From Varanus komodoensis (taxonomy: Eukaryota; Chordata; Lepidosauria; Squamata; Varanidae): a stretch of 64,000 nucleotides of DNA. The stretch lies in contig NW_025336010.1 of NCBI RefSeq assembly GCF_004798865.1, positions 2,021,540 through 2,085,539 on the forward strand, given 5' to 3'. Under the pieces are notes generated by a model. It did not search any database and was not told the origin of the DNA. It worked only from the letters and a program-made list of their open reading frames with translations. A program made the position numbers and the translations under genes. Numbering within the stretch: position 1 is the first letter of the stretch; each line of letters begins with the position of its first letter. Shown here piece by piece: positions 62,310 through 64,000 of the stretch.

Positions 62310-64000
62310 CCGAAATGCGCTCGGTGTCCAGTGACCTCCTTCTTGGGACACTGGGCCCAGGCTAAGTGCTGGAGACCCTGACCCATCCGAGGGCTTGGCA
62401 GCGGGATGCCACCAAGCCGCGGTCTTTGCGTGTGCAGGCTCAGGGCTGCTGAGTGAGGAGGAATGGGCGCGGATGGCCAGCTGTGGCCCAGCTTGCCAGC
62501 AGGGGGATGCCAGGAAAGCCCCTGGGCGTGTTCAGCCGCCCCTTCCCTGCCACGGAGCAGCTGCAGGCAGTCGGTTCCCATACAGAGCAGAGGCATCCAG
62601 GCTCAGAGCCTGGTTCCCACAAGGCCTGGGGGAGCTGCTGGCCGCTTCCTCGCCAGCAGACAACGCTTGAACAGGGTTTAGTATTCCAGTGGACTTGTTG
62701 GGCTTGGAATGGGGGGACAGCACCCATGGGGGTCCACTGCCCCCCACACTCCCAGCCCTGCGCTCAGGTGAAGGTGTGGAAGGAGGAGCCCTGCCACAAG
62801 CTCGTTGCCGTTCATGACAGGGAAAAAGCTGAGCAGGTCGTCCCTCCGCTTAAGTCAAGGGAGGGGGAGGTGTCGAGTGCAGCTCCCATCAGCCCCAGCT
62901 GGCGCAGCCGGTGGAAGTGCACCTGGGAGCTAGGGGCAAGCGACACGCAGAAGGCCAGCGATCGCTCCCAGCCTTTGGGAAGGTAGGATGGAACCCTGGA
63001 GCTGAGAAAGGCCGACAGCGAAAGTGGGTGCAATTTGGAGAAGGCGCGAAGAAGGCCACTGGCAGAATGGAATGGACCTCTGAGCAGCTTGTCGCTGGCC
63101 GGGGGGGCGGGGGGGGGACTGACTTAGAATTCAAGAGTGCAGAGTCTGGTTTACTGCTCACAACACGAGCCACTCGCTCTGTCCTTTGGAAATATGGGCA
63201 CTGGGAACACTTCCAGCTGATGCTCCCAATGGAATGGTGCGTATGTTGAAACATCTCGGGCTGGGTGTAGGTTTCAGTAGTTTTATGGAGGGGCTATTCT
63301 GGGCAGGACCAGAATTAGTGTGTGTGTGTGGGGGGGGGGGGGGTGCCACAGCACTTGCCAGCATGCCTGCCCACTGCTAGCCCCCGCGGCCTGCTCCGTG
63401 GCCCTCTCGTGGCGTCGCCTGCTCCTGTGCCCCGCCTGAGCCAAAGCAAAGGGCCAGCAACCCATGCTGGCCTGGCTCCCTGCAACTTGCGGAGGGAGAA
63501 GGCGGGGAGCACAAGGGCAGCCACCCCGCACGGCCCGAATGGAAGCTGACGTGCTGTGTGTGCACGTGCAAATGGCACACAGACGTGCCTGCTCAGGAGC
63601 CAGCCCCTCGGAGTCCAAAGGGACCTGCTCCCTCCCAGGCCGGCCTGTGCCTTTCCTTGCCTGGCACACCCTGGCCGGGCGGGGGGCTGGCTCGCCCCAC
63701 CGCCATCTGTGCAGCAGATGTGTCAAGAAGGAAGGCCTCCTTCGAGCGGTGCAGGAGATGTAACGGCCACCAGCTAGGGTGGTCTCCAGGGGGGCCGGAC
63801 GACATGACGACGACCCCGGCTGTCTGCCTCCGTCAGTCATGCTGGCCACACACCACTGCCTGGATCAGAAGCCGCGTGCCTCCGGAAGGGAGCGGCTGGG
63901 ACCCATTTGCGTGGGGGCGCGACAGTTCGTGTGCCCTGCCCGGGCCCCCATTCCGGCCTTGGCGCAAGGCAGGGCGCTCCCCGGGGCAGCCTTTGGGCTG
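62310..64000. other. GC-rich stretch to the right edge, no exon recognised
   Basis: Contains poly(G) runs (63099-63117) and a (TG)n(G)n tract (63317-63344). A weak palindromic-MITE-like piece (CAGCTCCCATCAGCCCCAGCTGG) lies at about 62880. No AIFM3 Rieske-domain exon was found. Confidence 0.4.
63317..63344. repeat. (TG)n(G)n simple repeat
   Basis: GTGTGTGTGTGTGG followed by a G run of about a dozen. Confidence 0.85.

Overview
This window is vertebrate nuclear DNA, most likely from a squamate reptile (lizard or snake). The gene set (pancreatic phospholipase A2, SIRT4, AIFM3, an HSD11B1-like dehydrogenase) is that of an amniote. The repeat set points to squamates: several CR1 subfamilies with octamer 3' tails, L2 and L1 pieces, CORE-SINEs, a tRNA-derived SINE with an intact B box, hAT elements, a mariner, and many copies of a short palindromic element carrying a GGGAGTTGTAGTCC core. 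High GC and dense CpG islands suggest a microchromosome or gene-dense arm. The species cannot be fixed from the sequence alone.

Layout. At 0.6-7.0 kb lies a complete four-exon PLA2G1B gene on the plus strand, with a TATA box and a poly(A) signal. Its last exon runs into a CpG island (6.7-7.8 kb) that looks like the promoter of the next plus-strand gene. That gene has six coding exons (13.3-19.2 kb; 273 aa, coiled coil); every splice phase closes, but I do not recognise it. At 20.9-26.3 kb a complete six-exon HSD11B1-like gene (290 aa) lies on the minus strand. At 27.8-31.9 kb SIRT4 lies on the minus strand: three coding exons, a non-coding first exon, and a CpG-island promoter with a ZNF143/THAP11-type site and a perfect 31-bp inverted repeat. 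From 32.3 to 42 kb there is repeat-rich intergenic DNA. A third CpG island at 42.1-43.1 kb may be the promoter of AIFM3, whose first coding exon is at 53.2 kb on the plus strand; the rest of AIFM3 lies beyond the right edge. A minus-strand mRNA-like block (55.3-57.2 kb), CR1 copies and an internally deleted mariner fill the presumed AIFM3 intron.

The genes are functionally unrelated: a secreted digestive lipase, an unknown coiled-coil protein, an ER short-chain dehydrogenase, a mitochondrial sirtuin and a membrane-associated oxidoreductase. Their interest lies in gene order (human 12q24 and 22q11 neighbours joined, with an HSD11B1-like gene between) and in how mobile elements sit against splice sites and promoters. 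All exon models come from reading ORFs, splice consensus and phase by eye; no alignment or database search was run.
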